In this document: in pieces, positions 53,938-62,614 of the stretch | Position numbering within the stretch: the first letter of the stretch is position 1 | Layout: every line of letters starts with the position of its first letter | Notes under the pieces: generated by a model | What the model saw: the letters and a program-made list of their open reading frames with translations, nothing else | Told to the model about the DNA's origin: nothing | Databases searched by the model: none | Position numbers and translations under genes: made by a program | Source: Candidatus Lutibacillus vidarii | Lineage (GTDB): Bacteria; Actinomycetota; Actinomycetes; Actinomycetales; Dermatophilaceae | Direction of reading: 5' to 3' | DNA length: 64,000 bases | NCBI GenBank assembly: GCA_016717165.1 | Contig: JADKGA010000002.1 | Location: forward strand, 682,001-746,000

Positions 53938-55127
53938 CCACCCCGCACCGCGCTCCCGGCGGCTTCCCGGTCGTCGGGGTCATCGGCGCCGGGCAGCTCG
54001 CCCGGATGATGGTCGGCCCGGCCGCCGAGCTCGGCGTGACCCTGAGCATCCTCGCCGAGTCGGCCACCGCCAGCGCAGCCCTGGTCACCCCGTCCGCGCC
54101 GGTCGGTGCGCACGACGACCTGCGAGCCGTCCTCGACTTCGCCCGGCACTGTGACGTGGTGACCTTCGACCACGAGCACGTCCCCGGTCCGGTCCTGGAG
54201 GCGCTCGCCGTGGCCGGGACGGTCCTGCACCCCAGCCCGGCAGCCCTGGTCCATGCCCAGGACAAGCTCGTCATGCGCGAGCGGCTCACCGACCTCGGCA
54301 TCCGCTGCCCGCGCTGGGCGCGTGCTCGCACCCGCGCGGATGTGGTCGCCTTCGCCGGGCAGGTCGGCTGGCCGGTCGTCGCCAAGACCCCCAGGGGCGG
54401 GTATGACGGCAAGGGCGTCGTCCTGGCGCAGCGGCCCGAGGACCTGGCCGACTGGCTCGCCGCGGTGGGCTCGGACGGGCCGTTGCGCGACGGCATCCTC
54501 CTGGAGGAGCGGGTCGACTTCCGCCGCGAGCTCGCCGCGATCGTCGCCCGCAGCCCGTCCGGTCAGGCCGCGGCGTGGCCGGTCACCCAGACCGTCCAGA
54601 CCGACGGCGTCTGCACCCAGGCGATCGGGCCGGCCCCCGATCTTGACCCCGGCCTGGCCGCCACGGTGACCGAGGCCGCGCTGCGGGTCGCCGGAGCGCT
54701 CGACGTCACCGGCGTCCTCGCGGTCGAGCTCTTCGAGGTGGTCGATACGGCTGGGTCGCCGTCGTATGTCGTCAACGAGCTCGCCATGCGGCCGCACAAC
54801 AGCGGGCACTGGACGATGGACGGGGCGGTGACCGGCCAGTTCGAGCAGCACCTGCGGGCGGTGCTCGACCTCCCGCTCGGTGATCCGCGGCCCCGCCAGC
54901 GCTATGCCGTCATGGCCAATGTCCTCGGGGGCCAGGACGAGGAGCTCTACTCGGCATACCGTCATGTCATGGCTCGCGACCCCGGCGCGAAGGTGCACCT
55001 CTACGGCAAACAGGTGCAGCCGGGCCGCAAGATCGGCCATGTCACCGTGTGTGGCAGCGACCTGGCCGAGCTCGTCGAGCGCGCCGAGCACGCGGCAGGG
55101 TACCTTCGCGGCACGATCCGCGAGTAG
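53934..55127 (+). CDS. purK: 5-(carboxyamino)imidazole ribonucleotide synthase
   Basis: A 397-aa ATP-grasp enzyme of purine synthesis, forming N5-CAIR from AIR, bicarbonate and ATP. GVIGAGQLARMMVGPA is the opening nucleotide fold, KTPRGGYDGKGV the ATP loop, and NELAMRPHNSGHWT the metal/substrate site. The ATG overlaps the GtrA stop (ATGA). PurE follows 15 bp downstream. It is a housekeeping ATP-grasp enzyme, with no sign of peptide-ligase activity. Confidence 0.96.
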   Translation: MTTPHRAPGGFPVVGVIGAGQLARMMVGPAAELGVTLSILAESATASAALVTPSAPVGAHDDLRAVLDFARHCDVVTFDHEHVPGPVLEALAVAGTVLHPSPAALVHAQDKLVMRERLTDLGIRCPRWARARTRADVVAFAGQVGWPVVAKTPRGGYDGKGVVLAQRPEDLADWLAAVGSDGPLRDGILLEERVDFRRELAAIVARSPSGQAAAWPVTQTVQTDGVCTQAIGPAPDLDPGLAATVTEAALRVAGALDVTGVLAVELFEVVDTAGSPSYVVNELAMRPHNSGHWTMDGAVTGQFEQHLRAVLDLPLGDPRPRQRYAVMANVLGGQDEELYSAYRHVMARDPGAKVHLYGKQVQPGRKIGHVTVCGSDLAELVERAEHAAGYLRGTIRE

Positions 55128-55142
55128 CGACGGGAGGCGACG

Positions 55143-55661
55143 ATGGGCGAGGACACGCCGCTGGTCGGGGTGGTGATGGGCAGCGACAGCGACTGGCCGA
55201 CGATGCAGGCCGCCGCCGAGGTCCTCGACGACTTCGGCATCCCGTACGAGGTGGACGTCGTCTCGGCGCACCGGATGCCCGAGGACATGATCGCCTATGG
55301 GCGCTCGGCCGCCGACCGCGGGCTGCGCGTCGTCGTCGCCGGAGCCGGGGGAGCGGCGCACCTGCCGGGGATGCTCGCCTCGGTCACCCCGCTGCCGGTG
55401 ATCGGCGTCCCGGTGCCGCTGGCTCACCTCGATGGGCTCGACTCGCTGTTGTCGATCGTCCAGATGCCTGCGGGCGTGCCGGTTGCGACCGTCTCCGTGG
55501 GCGGGGCACGCAATGCCGGGCTGCTCGCGGTCCGGATCCTCGGGGCCGGGGACTCGCGGGAGGCGGCCACCCTGCGGGAGGAGATGGGCTTCTTCCAGCA
55601 GCGGCTCCGGGAGGAGGCCGTCCACAAGGGCGACCGGCTACGGGCGTCCCGCAGCTCCTGA
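55143..55661 (+). CDS. purE: 5-(carboxyamino)imidazole ribonucleotide mutase
   Basis: A 172-aa class I PurE, converting N5-CAIR to CAIR. GVVMGSDSDWPTMQ and VSAHRMPEDMIAY with the catalytic His are present, and GAGGAAHLPGMLAS follows. It is the partner of PurK immediately upstream. A GC-rich hairpin follows at 55675. Confidence 0.96.
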   Translation: MGEDTPLVGVVMGSDSDWPTMQAAAEVLDDFGIPYEVDVVSAHRMPEDMIAYGRSAADRGLRVVVAGAGGAAHLPGMLASVTPLPVIGVPVPLAHLDGLDSLLSIVQMPAGVPVATVSVGGARNAGLLAVRILGAGDSREAATLREEMGFFQQRLREEAVHKGDRLRASRSS

Positions 55662-55674
55662 CGCGCGCCGCTGG

Positions 55675-55689
55675 CCGGGCTCAGCCCGG
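55675..55689. terminator. Possible hairpin terminator after purE
   Basis: CCGGGC-TCA-GCCCGG, a compact 6-bp stem 13 bp after purE and before the convergent CoA-binding gene. No T tract, so the call is weak. Confidence 0.4.
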
Positions 55690-55721
55690 AGCCGCCGACC
55701 GGTGACCGTCCCCCGTATCGC

Positions 55722-56153
55722 TCAGCTGCGGGTGCGCAGCTCGATGAGCGGGCAGGTGTCCATGACGACCGGGAAACCGGCCGCGGTCGCGCGCTCGGCG
55801 GCAGCGTCGTCGATGACCCCGAGCTGGAGCCAAAGCGCCCAGATCCCGAGCCGCTCCTTGTGCGCGATCGCCTCGTCGACGACCGCCCCGACGAGGTCGC
55901 TGTTGACGAAGCAGTCGACGACGTCGACCCGGGTGCCGTCGGGGATGTCCGCCAGCGAGGCATAGCCCTGCTCACCGAAGACGACCGGCGCGGAGGGGTG
56001 GATCGGGATGACCCGCTTGCCCAGGTCGTCCTTGAGCCGACCCGCAACGCGGTATGCCGTCCGCTCGGTGTTGGTCGACAGCCCAACGACGGCCCAGGTC
56101 GCGGGCAGATCGAGGAGGCGGTCGATGAGGCTGGCGCTGTTGCGGTGCGGCAT
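55722..56153 (-). CDS. CoA-binding domain protein (YccU-like)
   Basis: A 143-aa single-domain Rossmann protein of the CoA_binding_2 family. WAVVGLSTNTERTAYRVAGRL and VIPIHPSAP with DCFVNSD are the recognisable segments. These small proteins bind CoA or nucleotides, and their role is unsettled. Convergent with purE, and upstream of UDP-glucose dehydrogenase's stop only by 27 bp, on the same strand. Confidence 0.88.
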   Translation of the reverse strand: MPHRNSASLIDRLLDLPATWAVVGLSTNTERTAYRVAGRLKDDLGKRVIPIHPSAPVVFGEQGYASLADIPDGTRVDVVDCFVNSDLVGAVVDEAIAHKERLGIWALWLQLGVIDDAAAERATAAGFPVVMDTCPLIELRTRS

Positions 56154-56180
56154 TCAGATGTCCTTCGGCGGGTCGGTGCG

Positions 56181-57512
56181 CTAGATGGTGGGGCGGCCGA
56201 GGGCGCGATAGCGCCATCCTGCCGCCCGCCACGAGCCGACGTCGAGGGCGTTGCGCCCGTCGACCACGGTCGGTGTCTCCACGAGGGTAACCGCCCATCC
56301 TGGGTCCATGTCGCGGTATTGGCGCCACGCGGTGAGCAGGAGGACGATCTCGGCCCCTCGCAGGGCCGCCTCGAGGTCCTCGGTGCACTCGAGCAGGGGG
56401 TGCGCGGCCCGGGCCGTCCCGACCGCCTTCGGGTCGTGGACGACGACCTTCGCGCCGGCCGATCGGCAGGCCTGCGCCACGTCGAGGGCGGGGGAGTCGC
56501 GGACGTCGTCGCTGTCCGGCTTGAAGGCCGCGCCCAGGACGGTGACCCGCCGATCCCGCAGCGAGCCGCCGAGCTCCTCGCGGGCCAGGTCGACCATCCG
56601 GGAACGGCGCCGGAAGTTGATCGCGTCGACCTCGCGGAGGAAGGTCAGCGCCTGGTCCGCCCCGAGCTCACCGGCGCGGGCCATGAAGGCCCGGATGTCC
56701 TTGGGCAGGCAGCCGCCGCCGAAGCCCACCCCGGCGCCGAGGAAGGCCCGTCCGATCCGCTCGTCGGCGCCGATCGCGTCAGCGAGCGCGACGACATCAC
56801 CGCCGGCGGCCTCGCAGACCTCGGACATCGCGTTGATGAACGAGATCTTCGTCGCGAGGAAGGCATTCGCGGCGACCTTGACCAGCTCGGCGGTCGCATA
56901 GTCGGTGACGATCCGCGGCATCCCGGCGGAGAGCGGGACGGCATACACCTCGTCGAGGAGGGCGACATCGGCGTCCCGGGTGCGCGGGTCGACGCCGTAG
57001 ACGAACCGGTTCGGCGAGACGGTGTCGGTGATCGCGTGACCCTCCTGGAGGAACTCGGGGTTCCACGCCAGCCGCACCGACACTCCCTCGGGGGCGCGCT
57101 GCTGCATCCGGGCGCGCAGTGCGGCCGCCGTCCCGACCGGAACGGTCGACTTGCCGACGACCAGAGCATCACCGCGCAGGTATGGCGCCAGCCCCTCGCC
57201 CACGGCGAAGACGGCGCTGACGTCGGCGGCGGGCTCGCCCTCGCGCTGCGGGGTGCCGACGCAGATGAAGTGGACGTCCGCGGCGGCTGCGTCGGCGAGC
57301 TCGGTGGTGAAGGTGAGCCGGCCGGTTGGCAGCACCCGGGCCAGCAGCTCGTCGAGCCCGGGCTCGTAGATCGGGGAGTGCCCGCCGGCCAGTGCCGCGA
57401 TCTTCTCCGCGTCGACGTCGACGGCGATGACGGTGTGGCCGAGGTCGGCCATGCACGCGGCATGGACCGACCCCAGATAGCCGATGCCGATAACCGAGAC
57501 CGTGAGCGCCAT
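56181..57512 (-). CDS. UDP-glucose 6-dehydrogenase
   Basis: A 443-aa Ugd, oxidising UDP-glucose to UDP-glucuronate for surface polymers. The N-terminal Rossmann is VSVIGIGYLGSVHAACMA; the catalytic Cys268 is in FGGGCLPKDIRAF; KSTVPVGTA, EFLQEG and GAAFKPDSDDVRDSP are further family blocks. CAGGAT lies 7 nt before ATG 57512. GT2, GT4, methyltransferase and flippase genes downstream in the window support a glycan role. Confidence 0.95.
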   Translation of the reverse strand: MALTVSVIGIGYLGSVHAACMADLGHTVIAVDVDAEKIAALAGGHSPIYEPGLDELLARVLPTGRLTFTTELADAAAADVHFICVGTPQREGEPAADVSAVFAVGEGLAPYLRGDALVVGKSTVPVGTAAALRARMQQRAPEGVSVRLAWNPEFLQEGHAITDTVSPNRFVYGVDPRTRDADVALLDEVYAVPLSAGMPRIVTDYATAELVKVAANAFLATKISFINAMSEVCEAAGGDVVALADAIGADERIGRAFLGAGVGFGGGCLPKDIRAFMARAGELGADQALTFLREVDAINFRRRSRMVDLAREELGGSLRDRRVTVLGAAFKPDSDDVRDSPALDVAQACRSAGAKVVVHDPKAVGTARAAHPLLECTEDLEAALRGAEIVLLLTAWRQYRDMDPGWAVTLVETPTVVDGRNALDVGSWRAAGWRYRALGRPTI

Positions 57513-57574
57513 ACCGCTCATCCTGCCAGCCACGCCCGGCCTGGACGGTCACGCTGACGTGCCATGATGCGAGC

Positions 57575-58591
57575 ATGCGCTTCGGTCTCTTCATCCCGCA
57601 GGGCTGGCGGATGGACCTCGCCGGCATCGACCCGTCGCTGCACTGGGGGGTGATGGACGGGCTGGCGCGGCGCGCTGACGAGAACCCGCAGTGGGAGTCG
57701 ATCTGGGTCTACGACCACTTCCACACCGTGCCGGTGCCGTCGGCCGAGGCGACCCACGAGGCGTGGACCCTCATGGCCGCCTTCGCCGCGTCGACCGCGC
57801 GGGTGCGGCTGGGTCAGATGTGCACCTGTATGGCGTACCGCAACCCCGCGTACCTCGCCAAGGTCGCCGCCACCGTCGACGTCATCAGTGGCGGGCGCGC
57901 CGAGATGGGCATCGGCGCCGGGTGGTACGAGCACGAGTGGCGGGCCTATGGCTATGGCTTCCCGTCGGCGGGGGACCGGCTCGGGGCGCTGCGCGACGGC
58001 GTCGAGGTCTTCCGGCAGATGTGGACGACCGGCTCTGCGACCCACGCCGGCCGCTACTACACCGTCGACGGGGCGATCTGCGCGCCACGCCCGCTCCAGG
58101 GCACCGTTGCGCCGGGCTCGGCCGCGAACGGCATACCGATGTGGGTGGCCGGCGGCGGCGAGAAGAAGACGCTGCGCATCGCCGCGGAGTATGCCGACTA
58201 CACCAACTTCGACGGGGCGCCCGAGGGCTTCGCCGCCAAGAGCGAGATCCTCCGCGGGCACTGCGCCGACGTCGGTCGCGACTTCGGCGAGATCACCCGG
58301 TCGGCGAACTACAACGTCGTCATCGGCGAGACCGAGACGGATGTCGAGGACCGGCTCCAGTGGATGGCCGAGCATTTCCGCCGCGCCGGCGTCCCGGAGC
58401 GGATCCTCGAGGGCCAGCTCGCCTCGATGCGCACCCAGCCGGCCGTCGGGACGATCGAGCAGGTCATCGAGCGGCTCCGCGGGCTGCAGGCGCTGGGGAT
58501 GACCTATGCGATCTGCTACTTCCAGGAGGCCGCCTACGACACCACCGGCATCACGACCTTCGAGAACGCGGTGATCCCCGAGCTGGACTAG
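57575..58591 (+). CDS. LLM-class F420-dependent oxidoreductase
   Basis: A 338-aa luciferase-like monooxygenase-fold protein. The opening RFGLFIPQGW and the segments WVYDHFHTVP, LGQMCTCMAYRNPAYLAKVAATVDVISGGR and GIGAGWYEHEW are typical of F420-dependent enzymes of the TIGR03560 type. It would reduce or oxidise an unknown substrate with F420. It stands between Ugd and glycosyltransferase genes on the opposite strand, with no evident link. Confidence 0.9.
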   Translation: MRFGLFIPQGWRMDLAGIDPSLHWGVMDGLARRADENPQWESIWVYDHFHTVPVPSAEATHEAWTLMAAFAASTARVRLGQMCTCMAYRNPAYLAKVAATVDVISGGRAEMGIGAGWYEHEWRAYGYGFPSAGDRLGALRDGVEVFRQMWTTGSATHAGRYYTVDGAICAPRPLQGTVAPGSAANGIPMWVAGGGEKKTLRIAAEYADYTNFDGAPEGFAAKSEILRGHCADVGRDFGEITRSANYNVVIGETETDVEDRLQWMAEHFRRAGVPERILEGQLASMRTQPAVGTIEQVIERLRGLQALGMTYAICYFQEAAYDTTGITTFENAVIPELD

Positions 58592-58603
58592 CTCCTCGCT
58601 CGA

Positions 58604-58948
58604 CTACCCGGCCCGGGGTGGCTCCGCCTCGGCCAGCGCCATCCGGCGGGCCAGTGCGGTGTAGCGCACCTCCATCTCACGGAACCGCAGGTAGGTCGTC
58701 ACGGTCGTGCTGAGGAAGGCGACAACCAGCGCGTAGAGCACCATGTCGGTGCCGCGCCCGACCCCGACGAGCTTGGCGACGCGGGTCCACGTCTCGGGGA
58801 AGAGGATCGAGGCGATCGCCAGCGCCGCGAAGGCGAGCATGCCGATCCGGCGCAGCGCGACGACCCGGGCGCCCCGGCCGCGCAGCAGGCGGGCCGAGAT
58901 GATGAGGATGCCCACGACGAGGACGACCTGGATGAGCAGGATGCGCAT
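58604..58948 (-). CDS. DUF2304 membrane protein
   Basis: A 114-aa protein with three hydrophobic helices (about 3-20, 34-50, 68-85) and the segment VALRRIGMLAFAALAIASILFPE typical of DUF2304. In actinobacteria it usually sits just after a dolichol-phosphate-mannose-synthase-like GT2, as here (64 bp downstream), and probably anchors or regulates it. Confidence 0.88.
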   Translation of the reverse strand: MRILLIQVVLVVGILIISARLLRGRGARVVALRRIGMLAFAALAIASILFPETWTRVAKLVGVGRGTDMVLYALVVAFLSTTVTTYLRFREMEVRYTALARRMALAEAEPPRAG

Positions 58949-59012
58949 GGTGGCTCCGATCGGTGGGGGTCGGCGGGTGGGTCGGCGGAAGGGTAGGTCG
59001 TCAGGTGGGTCG

Positions 59013-59726
59013 TCAGCGCAGGACGAGGTCGACGAGGATGTTGACGAGGTTCCAGGTGGACTGGCCCTTCGCCCTGGCGTAGTCGGAGTAGAGGATGTGG
59101 ACCGGCTCCTCGGCGTAGCGCACCGCGCGGCCGTCCACGGTCATTGCGCCGACCTGGGCCACCAGCTCGGACGCGTGCGCCATCCGGTTCTGGGTGATCC
59201 TCAGCCGCTCGACGACCGGGCGGCGCAGCACCCGCAGCCCGTTGTGGGCGTCGCTGAGCCGGGTCCTCGTCGTGAGGTTGGTGTAGGCGACGGCGAGCCG
59301 CAGGACCGCGCGGCGCACCGGCGTCGGGCGGGTCCGCTCGTCGAGGAACCGGGAGCCGAAGACGACGTCGAGGTCGTCGGACTCGGCGCGGTGGAGCATC
59401 GCGCAGACATCGTCGAGCTGGTGCTGCCCATCGGCGTCGTAGGTGACGACATAACGCATCCGCGGGTCGCGCAGGGCGTACTCGAAGCCGGTCTGCAGCG
59501 CGGCACCCTGGCCGAGGTTGGCCGGGTGCCGGACGACGACGGCGCCGGCAGCGCGAGCCCGGGCGGCCGAGTCGTCGCTCGAGCCGTCGTCGACGCAGAC
59601 GACATGCGGGAAAGTGCGGCGGGCCTGCGCAACGACCTCGGCGATGACCGGCGCCTCGTTGAACAGGGGCACGACGAGCCACGTGGCGTCGGCGACACCC
59701 GGCGGTAGCGGCACCGTGCTCGTCAC
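59013..59726 (-). CDS. GT2 glycosyltransferase (polyprenol-phosphate sugar synthase type)
   Basis: A 237-aa inverting GT-A transferase. WLVVPLFNEAPVIAEVV opens the fold, CVDDGSSDDS and the metal motif YDADGQHQ bind the sugar nucleotide, and FGSRFLDE follows. There are no membrane helices of its own, so the neighbouring DUF2304 may provide them. GTG 59726 follows GAAGGA by 6 nt. It probably loads a hexose onto polyprenyl phosphate, which could feed the GT-C enzyme at 33289. Confidence 0.92.
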   Translation of the reverse strand: MTSTVPLPPGVADATWLVVPLFNEAPVIAEVVAQARRTFPHVVCVDDGSSDDSAARARAAGAVVVRHPANLGQGAALQTGFEYALRDPRMRYVVTYDADGQHQLDDVCAMLHRAESDDLDVVFGSRFLDERTRPTPVRRAVLRLAVAYTNLTTRTRLSDAHNGLRVLRRPVVERLRITQNRMAHASELVAQVGAMTVDGRAVRYAEEPVHILYSDYARAKGQSTWNLVNILVDLVLR

Positions 59727-59778
59727 GTGCGGTCCTTCGGCGAAGGGGTGTCGTGGGCGCTCAGTACGATAACCGACT

Positions 59779-60897
59779 GTGCCCACCCGAGCGCACCACG
59801 TCGCCTTCGTGGTGACGAACTACCCGCCGCGCAGCGGCGGTGTCGAGGTGCACGTCCAGTCCGTCGCGCACGGCCTGATCGCACTCGGTATGTCGGCCAC
59901 CGTCGTCTGTCTCGGCGACGACCCGGGGGTGCGGGATGACGACGGGGTCACCGTCCACACGCTGCGCCGACGGCTCGATGTGTCGGGCGTTCTCGCCGCC
60001 CCGCACCCGGGGGACTGGCGCCGGGTCACCCGGGAGGTGCTGCCGGAGGCGTCCTGGCTCAGCGTCCACACCCGGTTCTTCCCGATGACGTGGTTCGGGG
60101 TCGGGGCCGGGCGGCGGCTGGGGCTCCCGGTCCTGCTCACCGAGCACGGGTCGGGCTTCGTCCACACCGGGTCCGCCGCGGTCGACGCCGCGGCCCGGCT
60201 GGTCGACCACACCGCCGGGCGCTGGGCGCTGCGCCGGGCGACCACCGTCGTCAGCGTCTCGGACGAGGTGTCCGGCTTCGTCGCCCGGCTCAGTGGCCGG
60301 TCCGCGTCGGTCGTGGGCAACGGCGTCCACCTCGACCGGTGGCGGGCCCGGCCGGGGGAGGCCATCGACCCGGTGCCGCGACTGGTCTTCGTGGGGCGGC
60401 TCGTCGAGGAGAAGGGCTGGCGGGAGTTCCTCGACGTCGCCGCCGAGCTCGCCCGCACCCGGCCGGGCCTGCGCGCGGTCGTCGCCGGTGACGGCCCGCA
60501 GCGCGGTGCCGTGGAGGCCGCCGTGGCGGACCGCGGGTTGCGTGGGGTCGTCGACATACTCGGCCGGGTCTCCCAGCCCGAGCTGGCGCCGCTGCTGCGC
60601 GGCGCGGTCCTGGTCAACCCCACGCGCGCATCCGAGGGCTTCCAGCTCACTCTGCCGGAGGCGCTCGCCGCCGGGGGACGGGTGGTCACCTATGCCGTCG
60701 CCGGGGTCGGGCCGATGGTCCAGACCGGCCTGCCGGTCCGGGTGGTCGCCGGTGCCGACCCCGTGGCCCTGGCCGCCGCGGCTGCTGCCGAGCTCGACCA
60801 CCCCCGACCGGCCGCCTCGACCGAGGCCCTCGCACCATGGGACTGGTCCCAGGTCACCGCCCGCTACGCCCAGGTCCTGAAGGACGGTCCCCGCTGA
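59779..60897 (+). CDS. GT4 family glycosyltransferase
   Basis: A 372-aa GT-B retaining transferase. VTNYPPRSGGVEVHVQSVAHGL is the N-terminal start, VGNGVHLDRW and LVFVGRLVEEKGWREFLDVAA mark the C domain, and the EX7E motif is in EGFQLTLPEALAAG. It probably adds a hexose during surface-glycan synthesis. TACGAT lies 8 nt before the GTG. The next gene overlaps by 1 nt. Confidence 0.93.
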   Translation: MPTRAHHVAFVVTNYPPRSGGVEVHVQSVAHGLIALGMSATVVCLGDDPGVRDDDGVTVHTLRRRLDVSGVLAAPHPGDWRRVTREVLPEASWLSVHTRFFPMTWFGVGAGRRLGLPVLLTEHGSGFVHTGSAAVDAAARLVDHTAGRWALRRATTVVSVSDEVSGFVARLSGRSASVVGNGVHLDRWRARPGEAIDPVPRLVFVGRLVEEKGWREFLDVAAELARTRPGLRAVVAGDGPQRGAVEAAVADRGLRGVVDILGRVSQPELAPLLRGAVLVNPTRASEGFQLTLPEALAAGGRVVTYAVAGVGPMVQTGLPVRVVAGADPVALAAAAAAELDHPRPAASTEALAPWDWSQVTARYAQVLKDGPR

Positions 60898-61937
60898 TGG
60901 ACACGCAGAACCACTTCTACGGCCACAGCACGGTCCTGGCCCGGTATGCCGGCCTGCGGCGACCGCGGCATCTCGCCGGGCTGCTCCAGCACGGCTGGAC
61001 CGCCCTGTCGCCGCTGGAGGTCAACTTCGGGGACTTTCCGCGCGTGGGCGCCGAGGGGGACGCACGGCGCCTGCTTGTGTGGTCGCACGCCTCCCGGGCG
61101 TGGGACCCACAGACCCAGGACCGACCGTCCACCGCCATCGGCGCGCCTTGGCTGTACCTCGCCCGGATGTTGCGGCCGACGCTGCCGCCGCACGACCCGG
61201 CAGCGTCGCCCCTGGTCATCCCCATGCACGGCACGCACGTGGCCCGGCTGGACGCCGACCCGGCCGCGATGGCGCGCTTCTACCGCGACAGCCTCGGCCC
61301 CGCGACGATCTGCCTGCACGTCGAGGACCTCGGCCACCGCGACCTCGTCGCCGCCTGGTCGCTGCCCGGCAACGAGATCGTCAGCGCCGGGAGCCGGTTC
61401 GACCCGCTCTTTCTCGTCCGCCTGCTCACCGGGATGGCCGCGGCCGGCCGGGTCGTCAGCAACCGGCTCCAGACCGCGGTCTGGTACGCCATCGCCATCG
61501 GGGTGCCGGCGAGCGTCCATGGGCCGGTCCCGCGGATCCGTGGGGAGTCCGAGGCTGCTCTCGAGCGGCTGCGCGCCACCTGGCCCGAGGTCCACGGCGA
61601 GGAGGTGCCGCTGGCCCGGTCCGCCCCGCTGGCCGACGACGAGCTCGGCGCCCGATATCTCCGACCCGCAGAGCAGGTCCGCGCCCTTGCCGGATGGGCA
61701 CCCCCGGTGTCCCCGCGCGCGTTCGCCGACTACTGGGCCGCCGCGCCGGTCGACAAGGCGCTCCGGGTGCTCGGGGTCCGCGAGCGGGTGGCCGTCTCGG
61801 CACCGGAACGCTCCGGCGTGGTCGCCGCGCCTCGCCCGGTCGACTTCCTCAGGCACCCGCTGAGCCATCTGCCCCGGCACCTGCCATGGCGCGGCTGGGA
61901 CGGCAGAGCGGTCGACTGGGTCAGACCCGCTCCATGA
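60897..61937 (+). CDS. Unknown protein coupled to GT4, glycan cluster
   Basis: A 346-aa protein I do not recognise. There is no signal peptide or membrane helix. Distinct stretches are LVIPMHGTHVARLD, ICLHVEDLGHRDLVAAW, NRLQTAVWYAIAIGVPASVHGP and a basic Pro/Arg tail. The alternation of beta-like segments resembles a GT-B or surface-carbohydrate biosynthesis fold, but no motif fixes that. It starts at the GT4 stop (TGATG) and runs 17 nt into the convergent methyltransferase gene. Confidence 0.82.
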   Translation: MDTQNHFYGHSTVLARYAGLRRPRHLAGLLQHGWTALSPLEVNFGDFPRVGAEGDARRLLVWSHASRAWDPQTQDRPSTAIGAPWLYLARMLRPTLPPHDPAASPLVIPMHGTHVARLDADPAAMARFYRDSLGPATICLHVEDLGHRDLVAAWSLPGNEIVSAGSRFDPLFLVRLLTGMAAAGRVVSNRLQTAVWYAIAIGVPASVHGPVPRIRGESEAALERLRATWPEVHGEEVPLARSAPLADDELGARYLRPAEQVRALAGWAPPVSPRAFADYWAAAPVDKALRVLGVRERVAVSAPERSGVVAAPRPVDFLRHPLSHLPRHLPWRGWDGRAVDWVRPAP

Positions 61938-62556
61938 GGAACCACGTGGAGTCGTCCAGCGGGTGCACCGGGTCGCGGTGGTACGTGAAGCCGTAGTCGA
62001 CCAACCGCAGGCCGTGCCGGTCCATCAGCTCACCGGCGAAGTCCCGCTTGAAGAGCGCATGCTCGTGACCGCGATAGCTCACCTCGACGGGGGTGGGGTT
62101 GTAGTACTCGCAAACCATCACCCAGCGGGCCGACGCGTGGACCATGAGGTCGTAGACGCGGGTGAGCTCGTCGGGGTTGATGTGGATGAGCACACCCTTG
62201 GTGAAGACGAGGTCGTAGGCGGCCGCCGGGCAGGTCCAGTCGAGCAGCGAGGCGATGTCGACGCCTGCCCCGCCCCAGGCGGTGATCCGGGCCGCGGCCA
62301 CGGGGTTGATCTCCACCGCGTGCAGGGCCAGCTCCGGCCGGAGGGCGCGCAGGGCAACGAGGTTGTTGCCGACGTTCGCGCCGAGCTCGAGCACCGAGCG
62401 CACCGTGCCCCCGGTCGCGGCGAGGACGCGGCGGAAGAGCGCCTCGTTGGAGCGCACCAGCGGGTCGCCGACATTGCGGTCGATATATGCCGTGCCGAAC
62501 TCACCGGCCCACAGCTGCTCCTGGCTGGTGCGGAACTGCGCGGTCGGCTCGGTCAC
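61921..62556 (-). CDS. Pseudaminic-acid-type SAM methyltransferase
   Basis: A 211-aa class I methyltransferase. FRTSQEQLWAGEFGTAYIDR at the N terminus is the signature of the pseudaminic acid biosynthesis-associated methylases; the SAM motif is VLELGANVGNN, with LVFTKGVLIHI after it. It probably methylates a sugar nucleotide or glycan end. The GTG at 62556 begins directly before the signature. No pseudaminic synthesis genes are in the window, so the sugar is unknown. Confidence 0.88.
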   Translation of the reverse strand: MTEPTAQFRTSQEQLWAGEFGTAYIDRNVGDPLVRSNEALFRRVLAATGGTVRSVLELGANVGNNLVALRALRPELALHAVEINPVAAARITAWGGAGVDIASLLDWTCPAAAYDLVFTKGVLIHINPDELTRVYDLMVHASARWVMVCEYYNPTPVEVSYRGHEHALFKRDFAGELMDRHGLRLVDYGFTYHRDPVHPLDDSTWFLMERV

Positions 62557-62614
62557 GTCGGGCAGTCTCGCCGACGGCCAGGACCCGAGCAAGTCCGTGG
62601 TCGACCCGGGGCCG

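Noticed and set aside
53934..55127. purK ATP-grasp as a maturation enzyme for the RTFSWDGK peptide
   Set aside because: It has clear PurK motifs, is paired with purE, and lies 36 kb away.
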